From: Lucinisca nassula
Taxonomy: Eukaryota > Mollusca > Bivalvia > Lucinida > Lucinidae
Reading direction: 5' to 3'
NCBI GenBank assembly: GCA_963580285.1
Contig: OY757011.1
Span: 158,444,981 to 158,508,980, forward strand
DNA: 64,000 bases
The notes under the pieces are model-generated. The model ran no database searches and was not told where the DNA came from. It saw only the letters and a list, made by a program, of their open reading frames with translations. Positions 53,680-63,842 of this stretch are shown in pieces; the first letter of the stretch is position 1, and each line of letters begins with the position of its first letter. Made by a program: the position numbers and the translations under genes.

Positions 53680-53945
53680 GGGCTTGGAGAAATAGATTGT
53701 GATGCATGGTGCTTCCACACAAAGCTGAAACCGACCTCACATGAGTACTCGTAAACCGCTTAGAAGGGGCAAAGTGGTGAGAGTAGGACCGTCCCTGGAT
53801 ATAAACCCCATTGGATTGTTCGGGCGGTAGAGCTTGAGATGTCATTTCATTTCTGTGTCAGGTAAAAGTCCCACAAAATTGGAAGTCTTCAAAGTGACCT
53901 AAATTGTGTTGACGGGGACATGAAACATAAATTCAGACAAACATT
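53680..53945 (+). mobile_element. Fam-C element, sense
   Basis: CCCGCCCATCCGGGCTTGGA, GTGCTTCCACACAAAGCTGA, AGTACTCGTAAACCGCTTAG and GGTAAAAGTCCCACAAAATT, ending GACGGGGACATGAAACATAA. Tail motif decayed. Confidence 0.82.
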
Positions 53946-53947
53946 AA

Positions 53948-54345
53948 AGAAACGTCGTATATAATTTTGACCCATTAAATCCTACTTTTAATGGTAAAAC
54001 TGGGGTTTGCAGTGGTAAACATTATATTTCTTATTTATGCTTAAAAACATACATGTAGATTGTAGGTACTCGTTAGAATCTGTACCCACAATCTATGTTT
54101 TGTGCAGCAAAATAAAAAATATTTGACAATTTTCATTTTTTGGTGGGCGGTTCTATCGAGTACCCACAAAAACTGAGTCGGATCTATCGAGTACCCGTAC
54201 TCTATTATGTGTGTTCTAACAAGTGCTCGCAATCTATTCCATTATCAAAAATAACATGAATAACAAGGTATACCCTAATAAACTCCACCTTTCTCTTCCT
54301 AAGGCGGGGTTAACGAAGTGTTAATTTCACGGACTTGTTCACGTT
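53948..54345 (-). mobile_element. Two overlapping Fam-B remnants
   Basis: First: AAACGTCGTATATAATTTTG, ACCCATTAAATCCTACTTTT, AGATTGTAGGTACTCGTTAG to CTGTACCCACAATCTATGTT. Second, from about 54140: GGGCGGTTCTATCGAGTACC, CTAATAAACTCCACCTTTCT, ending CACGGACTTGTTCACGTTGC, the alternative Fam-B end. Confidence 0.65.
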
Positions 54346-54361
54346 GCGAAAATTCAAATTC

Positions 54362-54415
54362 AGTAAAATTTCTATATTATAGACCATTTTTGAACAGTCC
54401 CAAAGGTGGTCTCTG
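54362..54415. repeat. Fam-G end fragment
   Basis: CAGTAAAATTTCTATATTAT, AGACCATTTTTGAACAGTCC, cut by the Fam-B at 54416. Confidence 0.7.
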
Positions 54416-54692
54416 ACATCACGCCTATATAATTTTGACTCCCTTGAACCCCACTTTTATATAGTAAAACTGGGGTTTCCGGGGATATACCTTATTTTTC
54501 TTATTTCTGCTCTAAAATATAAATTGTGGGTACTCGTTTGAACCGCCTCGATGAGGCGGTTCTAACGAGTACCCACAATGTATATTTTGAGCAGAAATAA
54601 GAAAAATATCACAATTTTTCATCATAAAATTTTCATTGTTTCGGCGATAAAGGTGGCAATGTATTTGTATAGGCGTGTTTGCGTAATGGACC
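54416..54692 (-). mobile_element. Fam-B MITE, near full-length
   Basis: CATCACGCCTATATAATTTT, CTTGAACCCCACTTTTATAT, GGGGTTTCCGGGGATATACC, core ATAAATTGTGGGTACTCGTT to CTAACGAGTACCCACAATGT, GCAGAAATAAGAAAAATATC, GGCGATAAAGGTGGCAATGT and TTGTATAGGCGTGTTTGCGT, AATG. Confidence 0.88.
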
Positions 54693-54918
54693 AGAGGCCA
54701 CTGTATACAGAAAATAAAAAGATAGAATGACTACAGCCTGTTAATTAAGCTTTTTAAAGCAGAATTACTCTTAATTTTAGGTATTTGATTGAGCCATTTT
54801 TTTCTCTTAAAAATGGAGAATAACCCTTACTTTCGTGAAAAGATTAGCGAGTGATTCATACGCTGAGTTATCTCCCTTAACATGTTTCAATATAGAACAG
54901 GGTGACATTGAACAGTTT

Positions 54919-55215
54919 TTGTTTGATTTGAGGTTTAACGTCCCCGTCAGCACTGTTTAGGTCATTTTGGAGACGTTGCTTCCAATTTTGTGGGACTTTT
55001 ACCCCACACTGAGATGAAATGACATCTCAAGCCCTGTTGCCCAATGAACCCAACAGGGTTTATAAGCATGGACGGTCCGAAGACACGCACCGCTTTGCCT
55101 GGGCAGGCCTATAGATCCTCTAAGCGGTTTACCAGTACTCGTGTGCGGTCGGTTTCAGCAGTCTGTCTGGACGCATCATGCAGACCATCTATTTCTTCAA
55201 GCACCGGTGGGCGGG
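54919..55215 (-). mobile_element. Fam-C element, full-length
   Basis: TTTTTGTTTGATTTGAGGTT, TAACGTCCCCGTCAGCACTG, GGGACTTTTACCCCACACTG, AACAGGGTTTATAAGCATGG and GTTTACCAGTACTCGTGTGC, ending CACCGGTGGGCGGGGGCG. Closest to the family consensus. Confidence 0.88.
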
Positions 55216-55499
55216 GGCGAATCATTGAACAGAGATCAGCTAATGAAAGCTGCAGCAGTCCGATATAAAAAAGATTGCATGCACCTTAATCGTTGAAGTA
55301 TGCGAATGCTGTTTATTTACTTAGATGAAACGTTTGTTTTGCGCACGGGGCATAATTCTAGGCCTTTGTTGAAACTACTATATGTTGCAATATCACGACA
55401 AACTATCCACTTTAGCTGCATTTACTGCAGCAGCAGCAGCAGCTGCAGACCGCTTGATGCACTTGGCTCTTTAAGGTGATAGGTTTATGCAATAAAAGA

Positions 55500-56110
55500 G
55501 ATCGTTTCTGGTTTGCCTTTGTTGGTCGGTCCGTCCGATCGTCAATCCGCCCGTTCGTCGCGCTTTTTGATGCATAACATAACTTTGGAACCATGCATGC
55601 TAGTGTTTTGAAAATGCATATATTGATTTCTCATGAGAAAGGTGACACATATTTTTTTCTCATCAGGATTATGCCCCTTTCCTGAGTTATTGCCCTTTGT
55701 AAAAATAGCAAAATCTCAAAAAGTATTGAAACTATAGAGCCTTGAAACTTTGTGAATTAATTGGTAGTGAGGAACAGATGACCTGATTAACTTTGAATAA
55801 ATTTTGAAGAATACTCGGTAGTTATTACCCTTTGCAAATTTTGGCATTTTACCTTGTCAGCAAAATATCTCAAAAATCTTGAAGCTAAACCATTGAAACT
55901 TAATTAATAGATTTGTAGTGATGGTTAGATGACCTGATTAATTTTCGAAAAAAAAAAAAAAAATCGAGTTATGGTTCTTTGACATTGGGACATTTTTACA
56001 TTTTCAGCAAAATATCTCAAGAACCAATGGAACTAGAGCCTTGTTGTTTGGTGATTAAATTGCTAATGATGAGTAGATGGCCTGATTAACTTTTGAATAG
56101 ATTTTGAAAA
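55500..56110 (+). repeat. Fam-H-like tandem repeat (~150-bp units)
   Basis: TTGGTCGGTCCGTCCGATCG start. Units share AGCAAAATATCTCAAAAA, TTGAAACTT, GATGACCTGATTAACTTT and TTTGGCATTTTACC, with about three copies near 55700, 55850 and 56000. The next ~370 bp shows nothing supportable. Confidence 0.6.
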
Positions 56111-56487
56111 AAAATACTTCATGAGTTATAGCAGCCAATGGAAAGTGACCTTACACGATGACGTCGGGTTTCAGAATATTTGACGTTATCCAATCAGACG
56201 TCGCGTTACATACGCATGTGCATTAGAATACAAGTTATCCAACATAATATTATGCATAATTTCATATTTCTTGCTAATTCTGCAGACACTTCAACACCTC
56301 TTATTGACTTTGTGTCATATGAGAAATCCGATCTTATCTGATTGGGTCACCATTTTGTTCCAACAAGCTCTAAATTAGTCAAGTCATAGATATGATTACA
56401 ATACTAATACGAATTTGTTTAATCTTGTGTCTAATCTTAGATAGCTACTGAAACTACCAGACAATACTGTTCACTGGTATAACATTG

Positions 56488-56690
56488 GTGGTAGTTGGTT
56501 GAGGCAAAGATGTCGTGTAATCGTCTCACAGTTGGGCTATGCCTGCTGTCCTGGCAGCAGGTAACGGTAGAGGGGTTACACATCTTGATTCACTTTCCTC
56601 GTTCTCCCCTGGGATTCTCTTTAATCTCCTCTACTGTCCCTCTTCTTTCTTTTTCTCAGGGCGATGACACAAAGTGATTCACTATAGTAT
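56488..56690 (+). repeat. Fam-I copy
   Basis: GTAGTTGGTTGAGGCAAAGA, CACAGTTGGGCTATGCCTGC, CTGGCAGCAGGTAACGGTAG, CTCTACTGTCCCTCTTCTTT and GGGCGATGACACAAAGTGAT. The tail is replaced by a CA-rich tract. Confidence 0.7.
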
Positions 56691-56713
56691 ACGTGAGCTA
56701 ACCCCCTCCCCAC

Positions 56714-56747
56714 CACACACACGCACGCACGCACGCTCACGCTCACG

Positions 56748-56817
<70 letters not shown>
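56714..56817. repeat. (CA)n microsatellite with CACG and GCTCAC variants
   Basis: ACACGCACGCACGC then GCTCACGCTCAC then a pure CA run of ~65 bases. Confidence 0.95.
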
Positions 56818-56821
<4 letters not shown>

Positions 56822-56913
56822 CAAACTTCGATAACTCGAATAGCTGGAACCATAAAAAAATAAAAAAATAGTTCGAGATACACGTAGTTCGAATTATTGA
56901 AGGTTAATCATAG

Positions 56914-57112
56914 CGCCCGGCCTCGGTAGCTCATTCGGATGCGCGTCTGACTGGTGATCAGGCGGACGCGGGTTCGATACCTGCCGAGGTCGGCAGCATT
57001 CTTTCGTGGAGATTGATCATGAAATCCTTTCTACGGCCATTCTCTCCCTTCCGCTGATTTAAGAAGGGAAGTTGTCAGTTTCTGGCGAGAGAATGTGCAC
57101 TGTACACTGTAT
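56914..57112 (+). mobile_element. SINE-2, head and first part of body
   Basis: Head CCCGGCCTCGGTAGCTCATT, CGGATGCGCGTCTGACTGGT and B box GGGTTCGATACCTGCCGAGG. Body AGCATTCTTTCGTGGAGATT and GTCAGTTTCTGGCGAGAGAA, TGTGCACTGTACACTG. The tail is missing. Confidence 0.85.
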
Positions 57113-58224
57113 AATTTTACTCCACTTTCAACGAATTTTAGCTTGGTTCTCAGCACAGCTGGAGATAATTTGTGAGGCCATTTAATCTGTAACTGGAGTG
57201 TGGTGATCTGTTATTGTTTGTGATGGAAATCTCTGATAATACATTTACAAGAGGCTACTTGATTTTAGTCTACATGTCTATGATTTCTATCATAATCAGA
57301 ATCTTACTCTAGCTCAGTTTATATGGATTACATTTTTCACTTTTTCATAGGTGACAAAAAGGTGTTTAAGATTCTGTACGGCATAACGTACCTTCATATA
57401 CGATCATGGATTTAACTGATATCCATCAATAAGCTAAAACTTAAAATGAAAATATTCCAGGTTAATTAGGTGTAAAAATAATTGTTTACAAAAAAAAATA
57501 AATAAAAATAAAATAAAAAAATAAATGCATTGTAAATGAAATAGCAACACAGTCTTTTATGAAAATTGTTAAATTAACACCTACATTCAGGGATGAAGAC
57601 TAAAGAGACTTTTACATATTTTTTGTTTAAAGGGACTTTCATTTAGAAATAAAAAATGTAAATGTAGGGACTTGGGCAAGTCTATCGGCGTTATGAAGAA
57701 ATCCGACATTTGACTATTTAATACATTGGTTAGGTCTTTTCAGTCTTCAAGCATATCAAATATTGTTACGAATCCCCAACTGTTTGAACAGAAAGTAGAT
57801 AATCACATTTAAGCCTCAGTGAGGCTGTCACTGCCTTTGAAATTTTTCACCTGTTTAGTCTGGCCTGGAAAATATATATTTCCAAGACAAAAAGGACCAA
57901 AATACATAATATACATTATTTCAAACTATTTAATTTTCACGACTGATCAGTTCAATAATTACTTGTTTAATAAATATGGTCAAAATTAACAAAATGATCC
58001 AGGCAGATAACCATTTAAGCAATTTGGGAGATGGTCATGTGAGAACATTTCTGGGAAATTATTTGAAATCTAGCCAGTTATATAGGATAAGATGTCATTT
58101 AAAGGTTGTTGTATTTTTTTTTCGCGGCCATTTAATTAAAAAGTGTGAAACCTGTTTTGCTTGAAGGTCAGGGAGAGCTTTTGTGACCGTGCTATGCCCG
58201 GCGTCACCGTTCATCCGCAGTTGT
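57113..58224. other. AT-rich, no recognisable feature
   Basis: Only A-rich simple sequence near 57490-57525. A 62-codon open frame at 57976-58164 has no recognisable motif. Confidence 0.45.
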
Positions 58225-58372
58225 TTGTTGGTTTGAGTTGAGGTTTTACGTTCACTACATGTATTTAGGTCATTTTAGAGATGTTGCTTCCAATTCTGTG
58301 CGACGTTTACCCAACATTGAGACGAGACATCTCCAGCCTTGTCGCCCTATGAAACCAATATAGTTTTCATCC
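58225..58372 (-). mobile_element. Fam-C element, tail half
   Basis: GTTTGTTGGTTTGAGTTGAG, GTTGCTTCCAATTCTGTGCG, ACCCAACATTGAGACGAGAC and CGCCCTATGAAACCAATATA. The head half is replaced by Fam-H-like sequence. Confidence 0.78.
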
Positions 58373-58930
58373 TGCCGTTCGTCCGTCCATCCATCCGTGC
58401 ATCCGTCTCTCCATCCGTCTATCCGTCCTTTAACATTTTGGTTAAAGTTTCGCGTTAAATTTTCTAAGAGATTGTATCTTTTGAACCCATTGATAGATTT
58501 AGTTGATGCCTACAGGGAAGTTACATACTGGTCTAAAGATATCATTGATACATTACCCACCCCATAGTGACCTTGAGGTCAAGGCACAGACTTAGAAATT
58601 TTATATTTTGGTTAAAGTTTTATGACAGACAAAGTTTATAGATGCCTATATGTTCTAAACTCTAAGACAAATTCAGTTGGTACTTGCACCAATGTTGCAT
58701 ACCAGTGCAAAATTTTCCTGATGTATGTCCCTTCCCCCACCCACGGCAACCTTGACCTCAAGGTCACGGACTTAGAAATTTTACATTTTGTTAAAGTTTT
58801 ATGACAAAGTTTATAGATGCCTGTATGTTCTAAACTCTACGACAAATTCATTTGATACTTACATCAATGTTGCATTCTAGTAAAAAGATTTCATTGATGC
58901 ATACCCCACCCTGCTGCTTCATTAACATTG
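58373..58930 (+). repeat. Fam-H-like tandem repeat (~180-bp units)
   Basis: TGCCGTTCGTCCGTCCATCC start. Units share TTTGGTTAAAGTTTTATGAC, TTTATAGATGCCTATATGTT, CTAAACTCTAAGACAAATTC and GACCTCAAGGTCACGGACTT. Two nearly full repeats at 58605-58785 and 58785-58930. The following ~390 bp shows nothing supportable. Confidence 0.75.
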
Positions 58931-59324
58931 ATGCCCCCACCCCTTTAGTACCTTTGATGCCGTCACTCCATTGGTCCATTTAGAAATTTTCATGGTAGCA
59001 AACCATACACCATAAATAGTGTATTAGTTCAAACAACGATTGATACAAAAACAGAGCCTAGTTTTACAAAATTGTTTCACCAAACACCAATGTTGCACTG
59101 CTATGAACTAATCTTTACACCAAACTGGTGTATGATTCTAGATCACATGAGTGCAAGTGAATATTTTACACTGTGTTTTCGTCTAATTAAAATTACACTT
59201 CTTGTACAGTGCACAGTCTAAATTTGGCTCATTAAATGAAAATACAGTAATTTCTATCTTTCAGGAGTATCATGTAAAAGCTATGATGCAACATTGATTT
59301 GCGTAGGAATTTAAACTCTTTGTT

Positions 59325-59632
59325 TGTTTGATTTGTTTGTTTGGTGTTTTACGTCCCTGTCAACACTATAAAGGTAATTTTGAAGATATTGCTTTCAATT
59401 GTGTGGGACTTTTACCCGACATTGAGATGAAATGACATCTCAAGTCCTGTCGCCCGATGAACCCAATAGGGTTTATACGCTTGGATGGTCTGACTCACAC
59501 CGCTTTGCGTGGGCAGGCTTAAATCCTCTAAGCGGCTTACTAGTAATCGTGTGCGGTCGGATTAAGCTCTTCGTGGAAGCATCATGCAGCCCATTTTAAT
59601 ATTTCTTCGGCAAGCCCTGATGGGCGAGGGCC
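59325..59632 (-). mobile_element. Fam-C element, full-length
   Basis: TTGTTTGATTTGTTTGTTTG, GTTTTACGTCCCTGTCAACA, CCGACATTGAGATGAAATGA, AATAGGGTTTATACGCTTGG and CGGATTAAGCTCTTCGTGGA, ending GCCCTGATGGGCGAGGG. Confidence 0.85.
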
Positions 59633-59668
59633 CATGTAAACTCTTTCAACCCTGCAGACTGGATTATT

Positions 59669-59851
59669 GATTTTGATAATAGTATAGATCTGGATAAGAC
59701 GGTTCTGATTTTGATAATAGTATAGATCTGGATAAGACGGTTCTGATTTTGATAATAGTATAGATCTGGATAAGACGGTTCTGATTTTGATAATAGTATA
59801 GATCTGGATAAGACGGTTCTGATTTTGCTAATAGTATAGATCCGGATATGA
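59669..59851. repeat. 38-bp minisatellite, about five units
   Basis: GATTTTGATAATAGTATAGA, TCTGGATAAGACGGTTCT repeated from 59669, 59707, 59745, 59783 and 59821. The first four are identical and the last is changed (TTGCTAAT, TCCGGATATG). High identity means recent expansion. Confidence 0.95.
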
Positions 59852-60082
59852 TGAAAACAGTAACAATTGAATAATAATAATAATAATTTATTTTCACTTT
59901 TTTTTCTTCTTCAAATGTTCAATTTAATCCAAACCAGATGTTGAAAGGTCCAGGAAAATATCCCAATATAATTGCTGATAAGAATCAGCCTTTCAAGTTC
60001 CCTGGAGTTCAGTGTTTATCCAAAATATTTAGCTAACGGTCCACTGCCTAGACAGCTCGACTCATAGGTGAGCAACCAAAGT

Positions 60083-60222
60083 GGAGTAAAATTATATAGT
60101 ACACTGGTTAACCGCTTACGTATAAGCCTGACCAGGAAAAGTGGGGATAGGTAAACTGACCGGCTCAAAATGACCTAAATAGTGTTGACTTGGCCGTTAA
60201 ACTCCAATATAAACAAATTATC
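60083..60222 (+). mobile_element. SINE-2 body with tail
   Basis: TATAGTACACTGGTTAACCG, CTTACGTATAAGCCTGACCA, GGAAAAGTGGGGATAGGTAA and ATGACCTAAATAGTGTTGAC, ending GGCCGTTAAACTCCAATATA, AACAAA. Confidence 0.8.
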
Positions 60223-60274
60223 ATAGCGCCAGGTCATGGGTCATAATGGAATTAACTAATGTACAAGTATATAT

Positions 60275-60400
60275 TTTCGATCGTCTTTAAAATAATGGAA
60301 TGTTGTGTGTATTCATTAGAATCGCCTCAATGAGGCGATTCTAATGCACACAACTAACCTTTTTAAGTTTGAATTAGACAAAAAACTCCCAAATTGTCCT
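60275..60400. repeat. Palindromic Fam-B variant (GTGTGTATTCATTAG)
   Basis: GTTGTGTGTATTCATTAGAA, TCGCCTCAATGAGGCGATTC and TAATGCACACAACTAACC form a ~60-bp stem. Variant core shared with 41160-41265. Confidence 0.75.
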
Positions 60401-60414
60401 AAATATATGGCTAT

Positions 60415-60682
60415 CCGTCGGGGCTATGAGAAATAGATTGGGCAGCATGCTGTTTCCACGCAGAGCTGAAACCGACCGCACATGAGTACTGGTAAACCAC
60501 CTAGAGGATCTAAGCTTGCCCAGACAAAGTGATGTGAGTCAGGCCATCCATATAAACATGTTCGTTTCATTGTCATTTCATTTCATGTCGGATAAAAGTC
60601 CCGCAAAATTGGAAGCAACGTCTTCAAAATGACCTAAACTGTGTTGATGGGGGCGTTAAACCTCAATTCAAACAAAAACCTT
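60415..60682 (+). mobile_element. Fam-C element, sense, with tail
   Basis: ATCCGTCGGGGCTATGAGAA, GCTGTTTCCACGCAGAGCTG, GAGTACTGGTAAACCACCTA and GATAAAAGTCCCGCAAAATT, ending GGGGGCGTTAAACCTCAATT, CAAACAAAA. Confidence 0.85.
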
Positions 60683-60859
60683 AATTCTCCAGGTACTCAA
60701 TAATTGGTTCGCATTAACCATGATAGACGAGCTATCCTTGTTCGAGGTAAAGAAGTTTCACTGAATTGAATGTGATGATTTAGCTCCGTGTGTTTATGAT
60801 AGGACGCTAATTTTCAATGAACCCAAAGAACCAGTCAGGCAGTGAACATCGTTAGTTCA

Positions 60860-61015
60860 GTTTGTTTGTTTGATTTGAGCTTTAACGTCCCCGTCAACAC
60901 TATTTAGGTCATTGTGGATACCTTGCTTCCAATTTTGTGGGACTCTTATCCGACATTGAGATGAAATGACATCTCAATCCCTGCCGCCCAATGAAACCAT
61001 TATGTGCATGGACAT
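60860..61015 (-). mobile_element. Fam-C element, tail half
   Basis: GTTTGTTTGATTTGAGCTTT, AACGTCCCCGTCAACACTAT and CCGACATTGAGATGAAATGA, ending near CAATGAAACCATTATGTGCA. Confidence 0.82.
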
Positions 61016-61245
61016 ACTAAATAAGCTTTATAAAGCAGAAATAGGCTTAATAGGTAGGTCTCGTAATAGTGGAATTTCACTGGACCATTCATAACAAGGA
61101 CTGAATCCACCTGAGTCCATAAATTATTGTAGTCTTTGCTTTACTACCGTAACCACTAAAAATTAGAAATGATCCAAACTGTGAATGAGTTCATATTGTT
61201 AAGTAAAACTCGGGCAGACTTATTCTAAAAGTCTTCTCGGAATTT

Positions 61246-61507
61246 TTGGTTTGTTTGATTTTAGGTTCAACGTTCCTGTCAAAGTTATTTAGGTCATTTT
61301 GGTGACGTTGCTTCCAAGACCCGACATTGAATTGAAATGACATCTCCATCCCTGTCGCCCAATGAAAACAATAGGATTTATATGCATGCATGGACGGTCC
61401 GATACGCACAGGCGTTTTTACCAATACTCGGCGTGTGCGGTCGGTTTCAGCTCTGCGTGGAAGCACCATGCAGCCCCATCTATTTCTTAAAGCCCCGATG
61501 GGCGAGT
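61246..61507 (-). mobile_element. Fam-C element
   Basis: GGTTTGTTTGATTTTAGGTT, CAACGTTCCTGTCAAAGTTA, CCCGACATTGAATTGAAATG, AATAGGATTTATATGCATGC and GTGCGGTCGGTTTCAGCTCT, ending GCCCCGATGGGCGAG. Confidence 0.85.
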
Positions 61508-61796
61508 TGTCCCCTTCTCGGCTTAACTAAGGCGTTAGAAAGGCTCAGATATTGAGATATTCAGGCCTCTTCTGTTTGTAATCTACCCAACAATGGATTA
61601 ATATCACTGTGATCTGATCAGCTGATAATATTGCTGATGACACAATGACATCACTCAGCAAACTATCAAAAACTCGGTAGAATTGACAGTTGCATTCAAT
61701 ATCATTTCACACGGATAATTACTTCCCAAGATAATGAGTTCTTGGGCCACTTAGGTTGTCGCGCTGTTAGTCTTAAAACCAACGAAAATGTGTTGT

Positions 61797-61990
61797 CATC
61801 ATGAAAACACTCCTCCATAAACCACACTTTTATTTAGTTTACTTTTTTTTCTTATTTCTGCTGAAAATACATAGGTTGTTGGTACTCGTTAGAACCGCCT
61901 TGGCGAGGCGATTCTAACGAGTTCCCACAATCTATGTTTTGAGCAGAAATATGCGAAATAGCAGAATTTTTATTTGAAAGTTTCATTTTT
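61797..61990 (-). mobile_element. Fam-B MITE, partial
   Basis: CATCATGAAAACACTCCTCC, core ACATAGGTTGTTGGTACTCG, TTAGAACCGCCTTGGCGAGG, CGATTCTAACGAGTTCCCAC and AATCTATG, then GAGCAGAAATATGCGAAATA. Confidence 0.78.
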
Positions 61991-62106
61991 GCGGTGGAGG
62001 AATTTTATAAATATCTGCATGGGCGTCTTTCCGAAATGTTTCCTCAATGCCACCGTGTAATAAACACCATTATAAACATCATTATAAACATCATTATAAA
62101 CCCCAC

Positions 62107-62119
62107 TGAGAGAGAGAGA

Positions 62120-62156
<37 letters not shown>
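62107..62156. repeat. (GA)n microsatellite
   Basis: GA repeats with GGG interruptions, preceded by four ATTATAAACATC-type units (ATAAACACCATT, then ATAAACATCATT twice) at 62058-62103. Confidence 0.95.
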
Positions 62157-62157
<1 letters not shown>

Positions 62158-62199
62158 TATGGCTGACCGAATTTTGTTTTTAAGGTAACCGGGGGCCAA

Positions 62200-62335
62200 G
62201 TGCACATAGGGGCTACCCTTATGAGAATATGGGTTACAAGGGTATCTTATATTTTCCTCAAAACATAGAATGTGTGTGCTTGTTAGAACCGCCTCTTTTC
62301 TGGTCGGGGCGTTAACGGGTGGTTCTCTGTTCAGG
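62200..62335 (-). repeat. Fam-B fragment
   Basis: GGGTTACAAGGGTATCTTAT, AAAACATAGAATGTGTGTGC and TTGTTAGAACCGCCTCTTTT. The right half of the core is lost. Confidence 0.55.
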
Positions 62336-62587
62336 GAGAGTATAATCCCTTGTGCATGTTAAAAACATGATTATTGTGTGGGCTTCAGCCTTCAAATCCT
62401 GTAGATCGCATAGTCGGAGGTCATTACATGACAGAGACCACTGAGCCACAGAACCCTTGTAACTGTTATCATACATTTCTGCCAAGGAAGGTAACTGAAG
62501 CGGCCCGCCGTAACAAATAGGGTGTGCCTATAGGGTGTGCATAAAATCGTTAGGCGTATACAACCACTAAGTATACGACATCGGTGG

Positions 62588-62873
62588 CATCACGCAAACA
62601 CGCCTATACAAATACATTGCCACCTTTATCGCCGAAAAAATGAAAATTTTATGATGGAAAATTGTGATATTTTTCTTATTTCTGCTCAAAATATAGATTG
62701 TGGGCACTCGTTAGAACCGCCTCATCGAGGCGGTTCTAACGAGTACCCACAATCTATAGTTTACAGCAGAAATAAGAAAAATAAGGTATACCCCAGGAAA
62801 CCCCAGTTTTACTATATAAAAGTGGGGTTCAAGGGGGTAAAAATTATATAGGCGTGTTTTCGTGATGGTGTGA
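62588..62873 (+). mobile_element. Fam-B MITE, best full-length copy
   Basis: Left terminus CATCACGCAAACACGCCTAT, then GCCACCTTTATCGCCGAAAA, ATATTTTTCTTATTTCTGCT, a central palindrome (62692-62759: TATAGATTGTGGGCACTCGT, TAGAACCGCCTCATCGAGGC, GGTTCTAACGAGTACCCACA), AGCAGAAATAAGAAAAATAA, CCCCAGTTTTACTATATAAA, AGTGGGGTTCAAGGGGGTAA and right terminus TATATAGGCGTGTTTTCGTG, ATG. The ends are ~25-bp inverted repeats. No coding capacity. Confidence 0.92.
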
Positions 62874-63227
62874 AAAAAATGTCATCTATAGATAGTGAAA
62901 GAGAAGCCGGTCTTTATGTAGCTAATAAACATGCGTTGCTTATACGACGAACATAGGCTCGAATATCGTTTAACATAAGAGCATACGAACGCAAAGGCCT
63001 TTTCCGACCAGAAGCAAAATGTATACATGGTATATTCAACTATTTATTTTTGTGTGAGTCAATAAAATTTCTATATAACCCTAGTTTGCAGTGCGTTAGG
63101 AACCAACCAGGAAAGGAAGCGTGATGTCCGAATATTAAGTGGAAATATTTCGCGTATGCGCAATGCATAGTGTTTTGTTGAACAAATAACGTGACCAAAC
63201 TTTACAGGTTTTCACAAAAGGGTGGGT
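62874..63227. other. No recognisable feature
   Basis: Nothing supportable before the assembly gap. Confidence 0.5.
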
Positions 63228-63427
63228 NNNNNNNNNNNNNNNNNNNNNNNNNNNNNNNNNNNNNNNNNNNNNNNNNNNNNNNNNNNNNNNNNNNNNNNNN
63301 NNNNNNNNNNNNNNNNNNNNNNNNNNNNNNNNNNNNNNNNNNNNNNNNNNNNNNNNNNNNNNNNNNNNNNNNNNNNNNNNNNNNNNNNNNNNNNNNNNNN
63401 NNNNNNNNNNNNNNNNNNNNNNNNNNN
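63228..63427. other. Assembly gap, 200 N
   Basis: Exactly 200 unknown bases. A round number suggests a scaffolding gap of unknown true size. Confidence 0.99.
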
Positions 63428-63469
63428 GGGTTTCATATGAAATTCTGTGTTTTTTCTCCATGTTTCTCC

Positions 63470-63525
63470 TCTAAACATATATTGTGGACACTCATTGGCA
63501 CCATCTCCCTGAGCCCTTTGTTCTG
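63470..63525. repeat. Fam-B core scrap
   Basis: ACATATATTGTGGACACTCA followed by TTGGCACCATCTCCCTGAGC is a degraded core. Confidence 0.5.
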
Positions 63526-63534
63526 AGCAAAGAG

Positions 63535-63842
63535 AAATAGATTGGGCTGCAAGATGCTTCCACGCAGAGCTGAAACTGACCACACGTGAGTACTGGTAAA
63601 CCGCTTAGAAGGACTAAGCTTGCCCAGGCAAAGTGGTGTCAGTCACACCGTCCAATGCATATAAGCATTTTGGTTTCATTGGACATGGCTTGAGGTGTCA
63701 TTTCATCTCAATGTCGGGTACAAGTCCCACAAAACTAGAATTAATGTCTCTAAAATGATCAAAAAGTGTGTGTGTTTGGTGGTGCTGAGGGGGGGGGGGG
63801 GGGGGGGGGGGGGCGTTAAACTTCAATTCAAACAAACTAACA
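63535..63842 (+). mobile_element. Fam-C element, sense, with internal poly(G)
   Basis: GAAATAGATTGGGCTGCAAG, GATGCTTCCACGCAGAGCTG, GAGTACTGGTAAACCGCTTA, TTGAGGTGTCATTTCATCTC and GGTACAAGTCCCACAAAACT. A 25-base G run (63789-63813) sits directly before the tail CGTTAAACTTCAATTCAAAC, AAAC. After it (63843-64000) only a Fam-B arm scrap, TTATATAAAGCGGGGTCTTC, is seen. Confidence 0.85.

Noticed and set aside
56621..56871. Open frames through the CA/GT microsatellite
   Set aside because: Dinucleotide repeats are open in several frames by composition.
63135..63583. Open frames spanning the N gap
   Set aside because: They are artefacts of translating unknown bases.
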